This document shows, in pieces, positions 35,445 to 42,575 of a stretch of 64,000 bases of DNA. The position numbers and the translations under genes were made by a program. Every line of letters begins with the position of its first letter. The stretch's first letter is position 1. The DNA is taken from the NCBI RefSeq assembly GCF_947301925.1, contig NZ_CAMYUE010000002.1:62001-126000 (forward strand). The letters are read 5' to 3'. Under the pieces are notes generated by a model that saw nothing but the letters and a program-made list of their open reading frames with translations, had not been told where the DNA came from and searched no databases. This stretch comes from an uncultured Ruminococcus sp. (lineage in GTDB: Bacteria > Bacillota > Clostridia > Oscillospirales > Ruminococcaceae).

Positions 35445-36084
35445 ATTTCTTACCCGTCTCAGGAATAATCTTGAAAGAGGCGGTCTTGGTCCTGATGATA
35501 TAAATGACGCCCTGTCATATTATGAGGAGGTCTTCCTCGATGCAGGCTTCGGCAAGGAGGAGGAAACTGCCGCTTCCATGGGCTCGCCCGAGGAGGTAGC
35601 CGTGAACATTCTCCGCGAAAGCGGTATCCATGTCGGAGGCGCTCCCGTAATGCCTCCCCAGAGAATGAATGCCCCCCAGGGACAGAACGGCCCCGCTATG
35701 GGATACGTTCCCCCCAAGAAGAAGGCTTCGGGCGGCACCATCGCTCTCGGAATCATACTCGGTGTACTTACATTCCCCATATGGCTTCCTTTAGTCATTG
35801 TTGTAGTTACACTGCTCTTTACACTCATCGTAGTTCTCATCTCAGTATTCATAGCCTTCGTTGCAGCCGCTATCGGTCTTATCATCGGAGGTATCGCAGC
35901 ACTGTTTGAATTCCCTGCTGTGGGTCTTATGGCTCTTGGTCTGGGACTCTTCCTTACAGGTATCGTAATACTTATCTGCAAGCCTGCCGTCAGCGCGGCT
36001 GTTCCCGCTATCGGCAGAGGAATAAAGAGCTTCTGCGGCTGGGTAGTAGGTCTTTTCAAAAAAGGAGGAAAAGAAAATGTCTGA
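35431..36084 (+). CDS. DUF1700 (HAAS) membrane protein
   Basis: 217 residues from ATG 35431 (MNKLEFLTRLRNNLERGG) behind GAGGGAG. The N-terminal ~70 residues are the helical HAAS/DUF1700 signalling module with YYEEVFLDAG and GSPEEVAVNIL. A Pro/Gln-rich linker and four or five hydrophobic helices follow. Such proteins are regularly encoded with PadR and DUF4097 proteins and are thought to act in envelope stress signalling. Confidence 0.88.
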   Translation: MNKLEFLTRLRNNLERGGLGPDDINDALSYYEEVFLDAGFGKEEETAASMGSPEEVAVNILRESGIHVGGAPVMPPQRMNAPQGQNGPAMGYVPPKKKASGGTIALGIILGVLTFPIWLPLVIVVVTLLFTLIVVLISVFIAFVAAAIGLIIGGIAALFEFPAVGLMALGLGLFLTGIVILICKPAVSAAVPAIGRGIKSFCGWVVGLFKKGGKENV

Positions 36085-36958
36085 AAACAATAACAACACC
36101 ATTACACGCGAATCAGAGGCAGCTCCTGCTGCAAAGAAGTCAAACGGCGGTCTCTGGGCAGGTCTTATCTGTATAATCCTCGGCATTATCATCGCCCTTG
36201 TGGGTTATATCATGCTCAGGAACACCGATACAAGCAAATACTACAAGTTCAAGGATTACACCAACAGCTTCAGCAGCCAGTCCGTAAAGGATCTGGATCT
36301 GGATATCGAATGGGCCGATCTCATAGTGGAAAAAAGCCCCGATGACGATATACATATAGACGCAAAGGACGTTCCCGAGAAGTTTGAGGCTTCCGTATCG
36401 GGAAGCACCTTCAAGATAGATTTCGGCTCTGCAAGAGTGAACTTCATCCCCTTTTCTACGTTCCTGTCAAATAACGACGTGGATCCCGTCATAACCTTAC
36501 AGCTTCCCGACAAGGAGTTCGGGGAATTCAAGCTGGATCTGGGCGCAGGAGATAACAAGATCACAGGCATAAGCTGCTCCGATCTCATCATCAAATGCGG
36601 TGCGGGCGAGGTAAATCTCAGCCAGGCAGAATGCAGGACCTGTGATATCGACTGCGGTGCAGGCGAATTCAATATAACTGCCATGAACTGCGAGAACAAG
36701 CTGGATATCGACGGCGGCGCAGGCGAAATAAACATAATGGATTCCATTCTGGGAGGCCTCGATCTGGATCAGGGCGTAGGCGAATTCTCCTTCAGAGGCA
36801 CTATCAACGGCGATATCGACGCTGACGGCGGTGTGGGCGAGCTGGTATTCAACCTCACCAACCCCGAGAGCGACTTTTCGGGAAGCGGCAGCAAGTATAA
36901 GCTTGATATAGACACAGGTATAGGCTCCAAGACTGTAAACTATAATGTTTCAGATTAA
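36077..36958 (+). CDS. DUF4097-family envelope protein
   Basis: 293 residues. One transmembrane helix (~28-48) is followed by a repetitive right-handed-helix-like domain with strands such as DLDLDIEWADLIVEKS, CGAGEVNLSQAECRTCDIDC (residues spaced by CGAGE/GGAGE turns) and GVGELVFNLTNP. This is the DUF4097 adhesin-like fold. It overlaps the DUF1700 gene by 8 nt and completes the PadR-DUF1700-DUF4097 module. Confidence 0.88.
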   Translation: MSENNNNTITRESEAAPAAKKSNGGLWAGLICIILGIIIALVGYIMLRNTDTSKYYKFKDYTNSFSSQSVKDLDLDIEWADLIVEKSPDDDIHIDAKDVPEKFEASVSGSTFKIDFGSARVNFIPFSTFLSNNDVDPVITLQLPDKEFGEFKLDLGAGDNKITGISCSDLIIKCGAGEVNLSQAECRTCDIDCGAGEFNITAMNCENKLDIDGGAGEINIMDSILGGLDLDQGVGEFSFRGTINGDIDADGGVGELVFNLTNPESDFSGSGSKYKLDIDTGIGSKTVNYNVSD

Positions 36959-36963
36959 CAGCC

Positions 36964-37164
36964 ATGTTCGACCACAAGGAAATAAAAAAGGGAGACAGGG
37001 TGCGTCACCGTCTTTTCGGTACGGGAACCGTGAGCGATACACTCCCTCTGGGAGACGACACTGTCGTTACCATTGAATTCGACAGCGGAAGCACCAAGAA
37101 GCTGTGCGCTGTCATATCGGCTCTGGAACCCGTTGAACCGGAGTCCGGACAAAAGGAAGAATAA
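36964..37164 (+). CDS. Small UvrD-tail/tudor-like domain protein
   Basis: 66 residues starting 6 nt after the DUF4097 stop. KKGDRVRHRLFGTGTVSD followed by VVTIEFDSGSTKKL matches the small beta-barrel (tudor-like) tail found at the C-terminus of UvrD/PcrA helicases, here as a free-standing protein. In helicases this domain binds RNA polymerase; a similar role here is unproven. No strong ribosome site is visible, so translation may be coupled to the upstream gene. Confidence 0.75.
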   Translation: MFDHKEIKKGDRVRHRLFGTGTVSDTLPLGDDTVVTIEFDSGSTKKLCAVISALEPVEPESGQKEE

Positions 37165-37171
37165 ATATGAA

Positions 37172-37196
37172 GCGGGCAGGCACGCGGCCTGCCCGC
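37172..37196 (+). other. GC-rich intercistronic hairpin
   Basis: Perfect 10-bp stem GCGGGCAGGC/GCCTGCCCGC with a 5-nt loop and no T-run, between the tudor-like gene and the hydrolase gene. More likely an RNA stability or processing element than a terminator. Confidence 0.65.
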
Positions 37197-37214
37197 ACAG
37201 AAGGAAATGATAAT

Positions 37215-38174
37215 ATGAAAAAAGCATTGAAGATCTTCGGAAAGATCATGCTGGGGATAGTTGTTCTTTTCGCGCTTTTTCTCATAGTAATGACCATATA
37301 CAATCAGATAATGCTCAGAAAGAACAAAGACCTGTATGAAACTCCGCTCGGACAGCTCGTTGAGGTGGACGGTCACAATATGAGCATTTACACCGAGGGT
37401 CAGGGCGACCATACACTGGTCTTCATGTCGGGCTGGGGAACTCCCTCTCCTATACTGGACTTCAAGCCCCTGTACTCAAAGCTCAGCGATGAATACAGGA
37501 TAGTAGTAATAGAGAAGTTCGGATACGGATTCAGCGATATAGTTGACGGCGAACGCGATGTTGACACTCTGCTCCGCCAGGACAGAGAGGCTCTGCAAAA
37601 GGCGGGGATAGAAGCTCCCTACGTGCTGTGCGCTCATTCCTTTTCGGGCTACGAGGCGACCCTCTGGGCGCAGAAGTACCCCGACGAGGTCGAAGCTATA
37701 GTAGGTCTCGATATGTGTACCCCAAACTGTGAGAATGAAGATACTCTCAAGAGCAATGCCAAACTCGTTGGTCTTGCAAAGTTTCTGAACAGAGCAGGCA
37801 AAAACACGGGGCTGTTAAGGCTTGCAAATCCTGATTATTCGGGAACGCTCACCGATGACGAGAAAAAGATATTCACCGAGATAGCCTGCCATACCACAGC
37901 AAATGATACAATACTGAAAGAGCAGGAGCTTGACGGCGTGCTTGCAGTGAATGACGAGCTGAACTCCGCTCCCCTGCCGACAGTGCCTATGATAATGTAC
38001 GTTTCTGCCGATTACGGCGATGAAGAAATGTGGGTAGGCGGTATGCAGGCAATGGCAGACGCTTCATCGGACGGACAGCTCATAAAGCTGGACTGCGGAC
38101 ATTATGTTCACGATTTTGAATATGAAAGAATAAGTGACGATATAAAGGATCTCATAAACGGTCTGGATACCTGA
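37215..38174 (+). CDS. Membrane-anchored alpha/beta hydrolase
   Basis: 319 residues from ATG 37215 behind AGAAGGAAATG; an earlier in-frame ATG (37167) lies before the GC-rich hairpin and is unlikely. One N-terminal helix (~7-28) anchors the protein. The hydrolase domain shows HTLVFMSGWGTPSP (oxyanion region), the nucleophile elbow CAHSFSGYEA and the late histidine in LDCGHYVHDFE. Substrate unknown; esterase or lipase-like. It may share the PadR operon transcript. Confidence 0.87.
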   Translation: MKKALKIFGKIMLGIVVLFALFLIVMTIYNQIMLRKNKDLYETPLGQLVEVDGHNMSIYTEGQGDHTLVFMSGWGTPSPILDFKPLYSKLSDEYRIVVIEKFGYGFSDIVDGERDVDTLLRQDREALQKAGIEAPYVLCAHSFSGYEATLWAQKYPDEVEAIVGLDMCTPNCENEDTLKSNAKLVGLAKFLNRAGKNTGLLRLANPDYSGTLTDDEKKIFTEIACHTTANDTILKEQELDGVLAVNDELNSAPLPTVPMIMYVSADYGDEEMWVGGMQAMADASSDGQLIKLDCGHYVHDFEYERISDDIKDLINGLDT

Positions 38175-38393
38175 TCGGCCCGGCCGTCACGTACTCGGGA
38201 ACAAACAACATCTCTACTAAAACCGATATCAACCTGCTGTTTCGGATGGGACGGCCTCACCGTCCTTTTCTCGATCATTCCGTTGCAGCTCCCATACACG
38301 CAAAAACTTTTTTATCCCGAGCACACAGCGAAAGCCTGATCCGATATTATACCAAAGAGCCCGTGGCGCTTAAAAAACGCCTCCGGGCTCTTT
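38175..38393. other. Intergenic region between hydrolase and histidine kinase genes
   Basis: Holds a modest plus-strand terminator GGACGG-CCTCA-CCGTCC-TTTTC (38249-38270). Otherwise ~90 nt with no gene, repeat or clear promoter, up to the terminator at 38357. Confidence 0.55.
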
Positions 38394-38396
38394 TTA
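38357..38396. terminator. Terminator between convergent hydrolase and histidine kinase genes
   Basis: Stem GAGCCCGTGGCG/CGCCTCCGGGCTC (bulged) with TTTTTA on the plus strand. It overlaps the stop of the histidine kinase gene by three bases. Confidence 0.8.
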
Positions 38397-39695
38397 CATG
38401 GATAAGAATATTACGAATTCCATTTCCGAGGTCTCCTCGATACGTCTTGCGTATACTGTACCGCCGAGAGCCTTTACAGTCTCATGAACAACATAAAGTC
38501 CTATGCCGCTGCCCTCGGGAGCAGCATTTGAACCGCGCCAGTAGCTCCTGAACACATAGGGCAGCTCCTTTTCGGGAAGCAGCTCTCCCCTGTTCCTGAC
38601 GGATATGGAAAAACCGTCGTCATGACGCATGAGCTCCACTCTTATACCGCCGCCGTCGCCGTACTTCACCGCATTCTCAAGGAGCTGGCTCACCGCACGG
38701 TACAGCGCATACTTATCGCTAACAAGCATTCCCTCGCTGCGGCATTCCACAGTGAATGGTATGCGCTTCAGCTCCATTCTGTCGATGAACTCGCTGCGGA
38801 TAAGGTCCGCAAGCTCCTTTACGGCAAATGGGCTTTTCTCAATATCAAATCCGTCAAGGGAGGAATACTGGGCTGACATAAGCTCCGCCGCCAGCTTCTC
38901 TATCTTCACGGTGTTCCGGTCTATCTTGTCGGCGATATCGTCGGTCATGCCCTCGTCGGAGTACAGTCCCGTCCTGACTGCGTCCGTATAAAGCCGTATA
39001 TTGGCTACGGGAGTCTTGACGCCGTGGGCTATGGTGGATACCAGCTTCTGACGCTCCCCTTCAAGGGTATGTATGCGCCTGCTGCTTGCCGCCAGTATGT
39101 CCGAGAGCATATTCATTCCCCAGATGTACTTGCCGAAGAACCTGCTCCTGCTCTCGGGTAGCTTCTGTATATCCCTGAGCCTTGCCAGCCTTTCGGGATA
39201 GTCCGACAGCCGCCTGAAGGGCGCAAGTATAGCTGCGCACAGGTACAGGAATACTGCTGATACAAGCAGGAAGCATATGACAAGGAAGATGTTTCCCGCA
39301 GTCCTCATCCAGCTGTGGATACTGTTATCGTATGTGTATTCGGCTATTCCCGTCAGTCTGCCGCTGCTGTCGTACACGCAGCATACGGCGCAGTTCTTAT
39401 CGGCTGTATTGAGGAAGCTGCCTGTGCTGCCCTCAGCGGGAATGAACACTATCTGCCGCGGCATATCCTTGCCGAAGCGCCTGCTCCAATCCGCTTTGTG
39501 CTCCGCTATTATCTCCGCAGGTTCACTGCCGCTTTCCCTCATCGCCTCCGAAAGCTCCGCGTTGATCCTGTTCACCGCCACATTCCGCGAGGACATCTTC
39601 AGCTCCGAGACCTTGCCGAATACAACGTTGAAGCTCACCAGAAGCACCGCGAAAAACGCCGCAAACAACAAATAAAACGATATAAACCTCTTCAT
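38394..39695 (-). CDS. Sensor histidine kinase
   Basis: 433 residues with two transmembrane helices (~6-27 and ~133-156) around a ~105-residue external sensor. The dimerisation box reads STIAHGVKTPVANIRLY: the phospho-acceptor His is kept, but the acidic residue normally following it is Gly. The ATPase boxes are present: LLENAVKYGDGG (N) and GSGIGLYVVHETV (G2). It overlaps the response-regulator stop by 4 nt. It probably senses an envelope or antimicrobial signal handled by the adjacent ABC transporter. Confidence 0.92.
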   Translation of the reverse strand: MKRFISFYLLFAAFFAVLLVSFNVVFGKVSELKMSSRNVAVNRINAELSEAMRESGSEPAEIIAEHKADWSRRFGKDMPRQIVFIPAEGSTGSFLNTADKNCAVCCVYDSSGRLTGIAEYTYDNSIHSWMRTAGNIFLVICFLLVSAVFLYLCAAILAPFRRLSDYPERLARLRDIQKLPESRSRFFGKYIWGMNMLSDILAASSRRIHTLEGERQKLVSTIAHGVKTPVANIRLYTDAVRTGLYSDEGMTDDIADKIDRNTVKIEKLAAELMSAQYSSLDGFDIEKSPFAVKELADLIRSEFIDRMELKRIPFTVECRSEGMLVSDKYALYRAVSQLLENAVKYGDGGGIRVELMRHDDGFSISVRNRGELLPEKELPYVFRSYWRGSNAAPEGSGIGLYVVHETVKALGGTVYARRIEETSEMEFVIFLSM

Positions 39696-40372
39696 TTCTT
39701 TTCACCGAATATATAGCCGACCTTCCAGACCGTCCGTATGATCTCGGGAGAGTTGGGGTCGCGCTCTATTTTCTCTCTGAGCCAGCGTATATGCACGCTG
39801 ACGGTGCTGGGCTCCGTAAAGCAGTCAAAGCCCCATACAGCATTGAAAAGCTCCTCCTTGCCCACGGCCTCGCCGCTGTGCTCCATGAGGTACTTCAGCA
39901 GCTCGAACTCCTTGGCATTCAGCTTCAGCTCTGCTCCGTCCTTTGCAACGGTGCGGGAGGCTGCGTCAAGGACTATGCCGCAGCCTGTCAGCCTTCCCTG
40001 CTCCTCATAGGGAGATCTGCGCTTCAGCAGCGCCCTTATCTTTGCTGTCAGCACCTTGATGGAGAAGGGCTTGTCGATGTAATCGTCGGCTCCCGTATCA
40101 TAGCCCAGCAGCTTGCTGTCCTCATCGGTGAGAGCGCTCATCATGAGTATGGGGACGCTGCGCTTTTTCCGTATGGCCGCGCAGGTCTCAAAGCCGTTCA
40201 TGCCCGGAAGTATAACGTCAAGCATGACAGCGCCGAAATCCTCCTTATCAAGCACCTCAAGGGCTTCCTCGGCGGCAGAGCAAAGCTGCACCGAGAAGCC
40301 CTCTTTTATAAGAAAATCCCTTACTATCGGCCCCATTTCGGGGTCGTCCTCTATTATCAGTATATCTGCCAT
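39692..40372 (-). CDS. OmpR-family response regulator
   Basis: 226 residues from ATG 40372 (MADILIIEDDPEMG) behind GGAGAGGTCT; the longer reading upstream overlaps the C45 gene and is rejected. The receiver domain has the acidic pair EDD, phospho-acceptor Asp in VMLDVILPGMNG, and Lys in DYIDKPFSIK. The winged helix ends FTEPSTVSVHIRWLREKIE. It is phosphorylated by the overlapping kinase and probably controls this transporter operon. Confidence 0.95.
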   Translation of the reverse strand: MADILIIEDDPEMGPIVRDFLIKEGFSVQLCSAAEEALEVLDKEDFGAVMLDVILPGMNGFETCAAIRKKRSVPILMMSALTDEDSKLLGYDTGADDYIDKPFSIKVLTAKIRALLKRRSPYEEQGRLTGCGIVLDAASRTVAKDGAELKLNAKEFELLKYLMEHSGEAVGKEELFNAVWGFDCFTEPSTVSVHIRWLREKIERDPNSPEIIRTVWKVGYIFGEKK

Positions 40373-40400
40373 AGACCTCTCCTGTAATGCGGCGGTCTCC

Positions 40401-41795
40401 TTATTTCCAGCTTCCCAGATCAATGAATTCGGGAGAGTCGATAACTCCCTCCGTACCTGTGAACACCGCCTGTAGCGTTCCGGTGGAATAGTCGGCGATG
40501 ACCATATGCACCAGACCTTCACTTCTTATGAGGATAAGCTTATCGCTGCTTTTCTCGCAGGTCATGAGCTCCTTGAAGCGGTCGAGAGTCAGCCCCTTCT
40601 GTCCGCAGAACAGCTCGTTGTATCGGTTCCACCTTATGGTATTGTCCTTTGAGCCTGTAAAGAAGTCGGAATTGCCGTCTGACGCAAAAGCATTGACTGC
40701 GCAGACGTAATTGGGGTCGTCCCATTCGATACCGTTTTTCAGCTTGGTGGAGCTGTCGCGTATAACGGTCTCTCCGTCCTCCTCCGTAACGCTGAGCTCC
40801 GCTATCAGCGCTTCGTTCCTGTCCGTTGCAAGCACGTTTACGCAGTATGGGTAGCTGTCTGCGTTTGCTGCCAGATACCCGGCGGCCTCACGGGCTGTGC
40901 CGAAGTTCTCAAGTGCGTACCTCATACCGTAGGTGTAGCTTTTCTTGTCCTCACAGGTATATTTTACCATTTTTCTGCTGCCCACGTCAAGCTCTCCCAG
41001 CATAAGGCCCTCGCGGTTCACTGCGGTAAGTATGGTCATGAACCCCAGATAGGACACTGATACGAAGCTCTTGCTGCCGTTCTTCATATGCACCACCGAA
41101 TGGCAGCGGCAGATCTGGTTCTCGCTTCCCAGAATCCATTCCAGCAGTCGGCAGGTTATACGCTCCCCGCTTGCTGTAGCCGCTCCGTCGGCAGATATGG
41201 CGCTGCACGCAGTTCCCCTGAGTGCGTCCGGAATGAACTGCATGAGTATGACCTCGTCACGGCTCAGTATACCGTCCTCGACAAAGCCCTCAGAATCGCC
41301 CTTTATCTTCTCTGTAAGGCCGTCAAGCTCCTGCCGGTACTCCTCGTCAAGAGCTTCATAAAAGACCTCCGCCCTGTTCTTTAAAGATGAATAATCCCCG
41401 TTCAGATTACTGAACTCAGCCTTGATGTTCTCATATATATAGGGCTCGCATATTTCGTGATATTCGGGACAGGCAAGGAGCAGAGTCTCCGCATAGGCAG
41501 CGCCCACTTCTTTCGGTGTTCCCTTCTCATAGTCAAGGGTAACGTCATAGTAGCTCTCCATTACGTCTATCCTGCACAGGCCGTCGGAAGAAGCGAAGGT
41601 CTCCTTCACCTTCTCCTTCGTAGGCGCTACCCCCTGATAATTCGTCTCCATGTAGCAGTCATCAACTGGCTTGAGAGTGCTGCCGCCCTGAACGGGTATC
41701 ACAAAGCTTTCATAGCCCTCCCTGTGTCCGCAGCCCGCGGCAGTCGCCGCCATGACCAGCGCTGCCGCTGCCGATAATAACCTTTTCATATCCAT
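40401..41795 (-). CDS. Lipoprotein Ntn-hydrolase, peptidase C45 family
   Basis: 464 residues. The lipobox is ATAAGC. The C-terminal half begins GTACSAISADGAATASGERI, the C45 pattern in which Cys is the Ntn nucleophile after cleavage. It is followed by TCRLLEWILG, YLGFMTILTAVNREGLMLGE and a late VCAVNAF-type Asn. C45 enzymes include acyl-CoA:6-APA acyltransferase and bile-salt or N-acyl amino acid amidases. Here it is a surface lipoprotein inside an ABC transporter/two-component operon, so it may hydrolyse an acylated peptide or antibiotic-like compound; that is inference. Confidence 0.82.
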   Translation of the reverse strand: MDMKRLLSAAAALVMAATAAGCGHREGYESFVIPVQGGSTLKPVDDCYMETNYQGVAPTKEKVKETFASSDGLCRIDVMESYYDVTLDYEKGTPKEVGAAYAETLLLACPEYHEICEPYIYENIKAEFSNLNGDYSSLKNRAEVFYEALDEEYRQELDGLTEKIKGDSEGFVEDGILSRDEVILMQFIPDALRGTACSAISADGAATASGERITCRLLEWILGSENQICRCHSVVHMKNGSKSFVSVSYLGFMTILTAVNREGLMLGELDVGSRKMVKYTCEDKKSYTYGMRYALENFGTAREAAGYLAANADSYPYCVNVLATDRNEALIAELSVTEEDGETVIRDSSTKLKNGIEWDDPNYVCAVNAFASDGNSDFFTGSKDNTIRWNRYNELFCGQKGLTLDRFKELMTCEKSSDKLILIRSEGLVHMVIADYSTGTLQAVFTGTEGVIDSPEFIDLGSWK

Positions 41796-41803
41796 AACGC
41801 TCC

Positions 41804-42562
41804 TTACCAGCCGCGCTCCATGAGCCAGCTGCTCAGCCTTCTCTCCCTTGCGGCAAGCTCTCCGTCGTCTATGAGCTTGCCCAGCTCGATCTCTCCCTGA
41901 ATATCCCCGTCCATAAGGTATATGACCTTATCGCTCATGGCCGCTACCCTGGTGCTGTGAGTCACCATCATTATGCTGGTGCCTCTGCGGTTGGCATTTA
42001 TCAGCTGATCCATAACATCTGCCGCCGCCTTTGAGTTAAGGGCGCCTGTGGGCTCGTCGGCAAATATCACCTTGGGATCGTTTATCAGCGCTCTGCAAAG
42101 GCAGGCTCGCTGGAGCTGACCGCCCGACACCTCGTTCACGTTATGCTCGGCTATGTCGATAATGTCCAGACGCCTCATGAGCTCCTCGGCACGCTTGTTT
42201 GCCTCCTTGTGAGATGTGCCTGCCTGATATGCGGGAAGAACGATGTTATCGAACACGCAGAGCTTCTTCATCATGTACATCTGCTGGAATATAAAGCCCA
42301 TCTCCGTCAGGCGGAGCTTTGAGAGCTCCTTCCTGTTAAGCGAACTGATGTCCCTGCCTGAGAACTCCACTTTGCCCGAGGTCATGCGGTCCATACCGCT
42401 GACCGTATAAAGCATGGTGGACTTGCCGCTTCCGCTGGGTCCCATCACCGTTATGAACTCTCCGTCCTCAAGGTCGAAGCTTATATTCCTCAGCACGTTG
42501 TTGCTGTACTTCTTGATTATATATGTCTTGCATAGCTCCTTTACGGATAATACTGTACTCAT
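41804..42562 (-). CDS. ABC transporter ATPase (LolD/MacB/BceA type)
   Basis: 252 residues. Walker A GPSGSGKSTML, signature VSGGQLQRACLCRAL, Walker B VIFADEPTGALN and the H-loop MVTHSTRV are intact. This subclass pairs with FtsX-type permeases for lipoprotein, peptide or antibiotic handling. It lies 13 nt after the permease gene and 8 nt before the C45 lipoprotein gene. Confidence 0.96.
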   Translation of the reverse strand: MSTVLSVKELCKTYIIKKYSNNVLRNISFDLEDGEFITVMGPSGSGKSTMLYTVSGMDRMTSGKVEFSGRDISSLNRKELSKLRLTEMGFIFQQMYMMKKLCVFDNIVLPAYQAGTSHKEANKRAEELMRRLDIIDIAEHNVNEVSGGQLQRACLCRALINDPKVIFADEPTGALNSKAAADVMDQLINANRRGTSIMMVTHSTRVAAMSDKVIYLMDGDIQGEIELGKLIDDGELAARERRLSSWLMERGW

Positions 42563-42575
42563 TTTCTGCTCTCCC

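Noticed and set aside
40373..40522. N-terminal extension of the response regulator
   Set aside because: Upstream codons overlap the end of the C45 gene and precede the proper ribosome site at MADILIIEDD.
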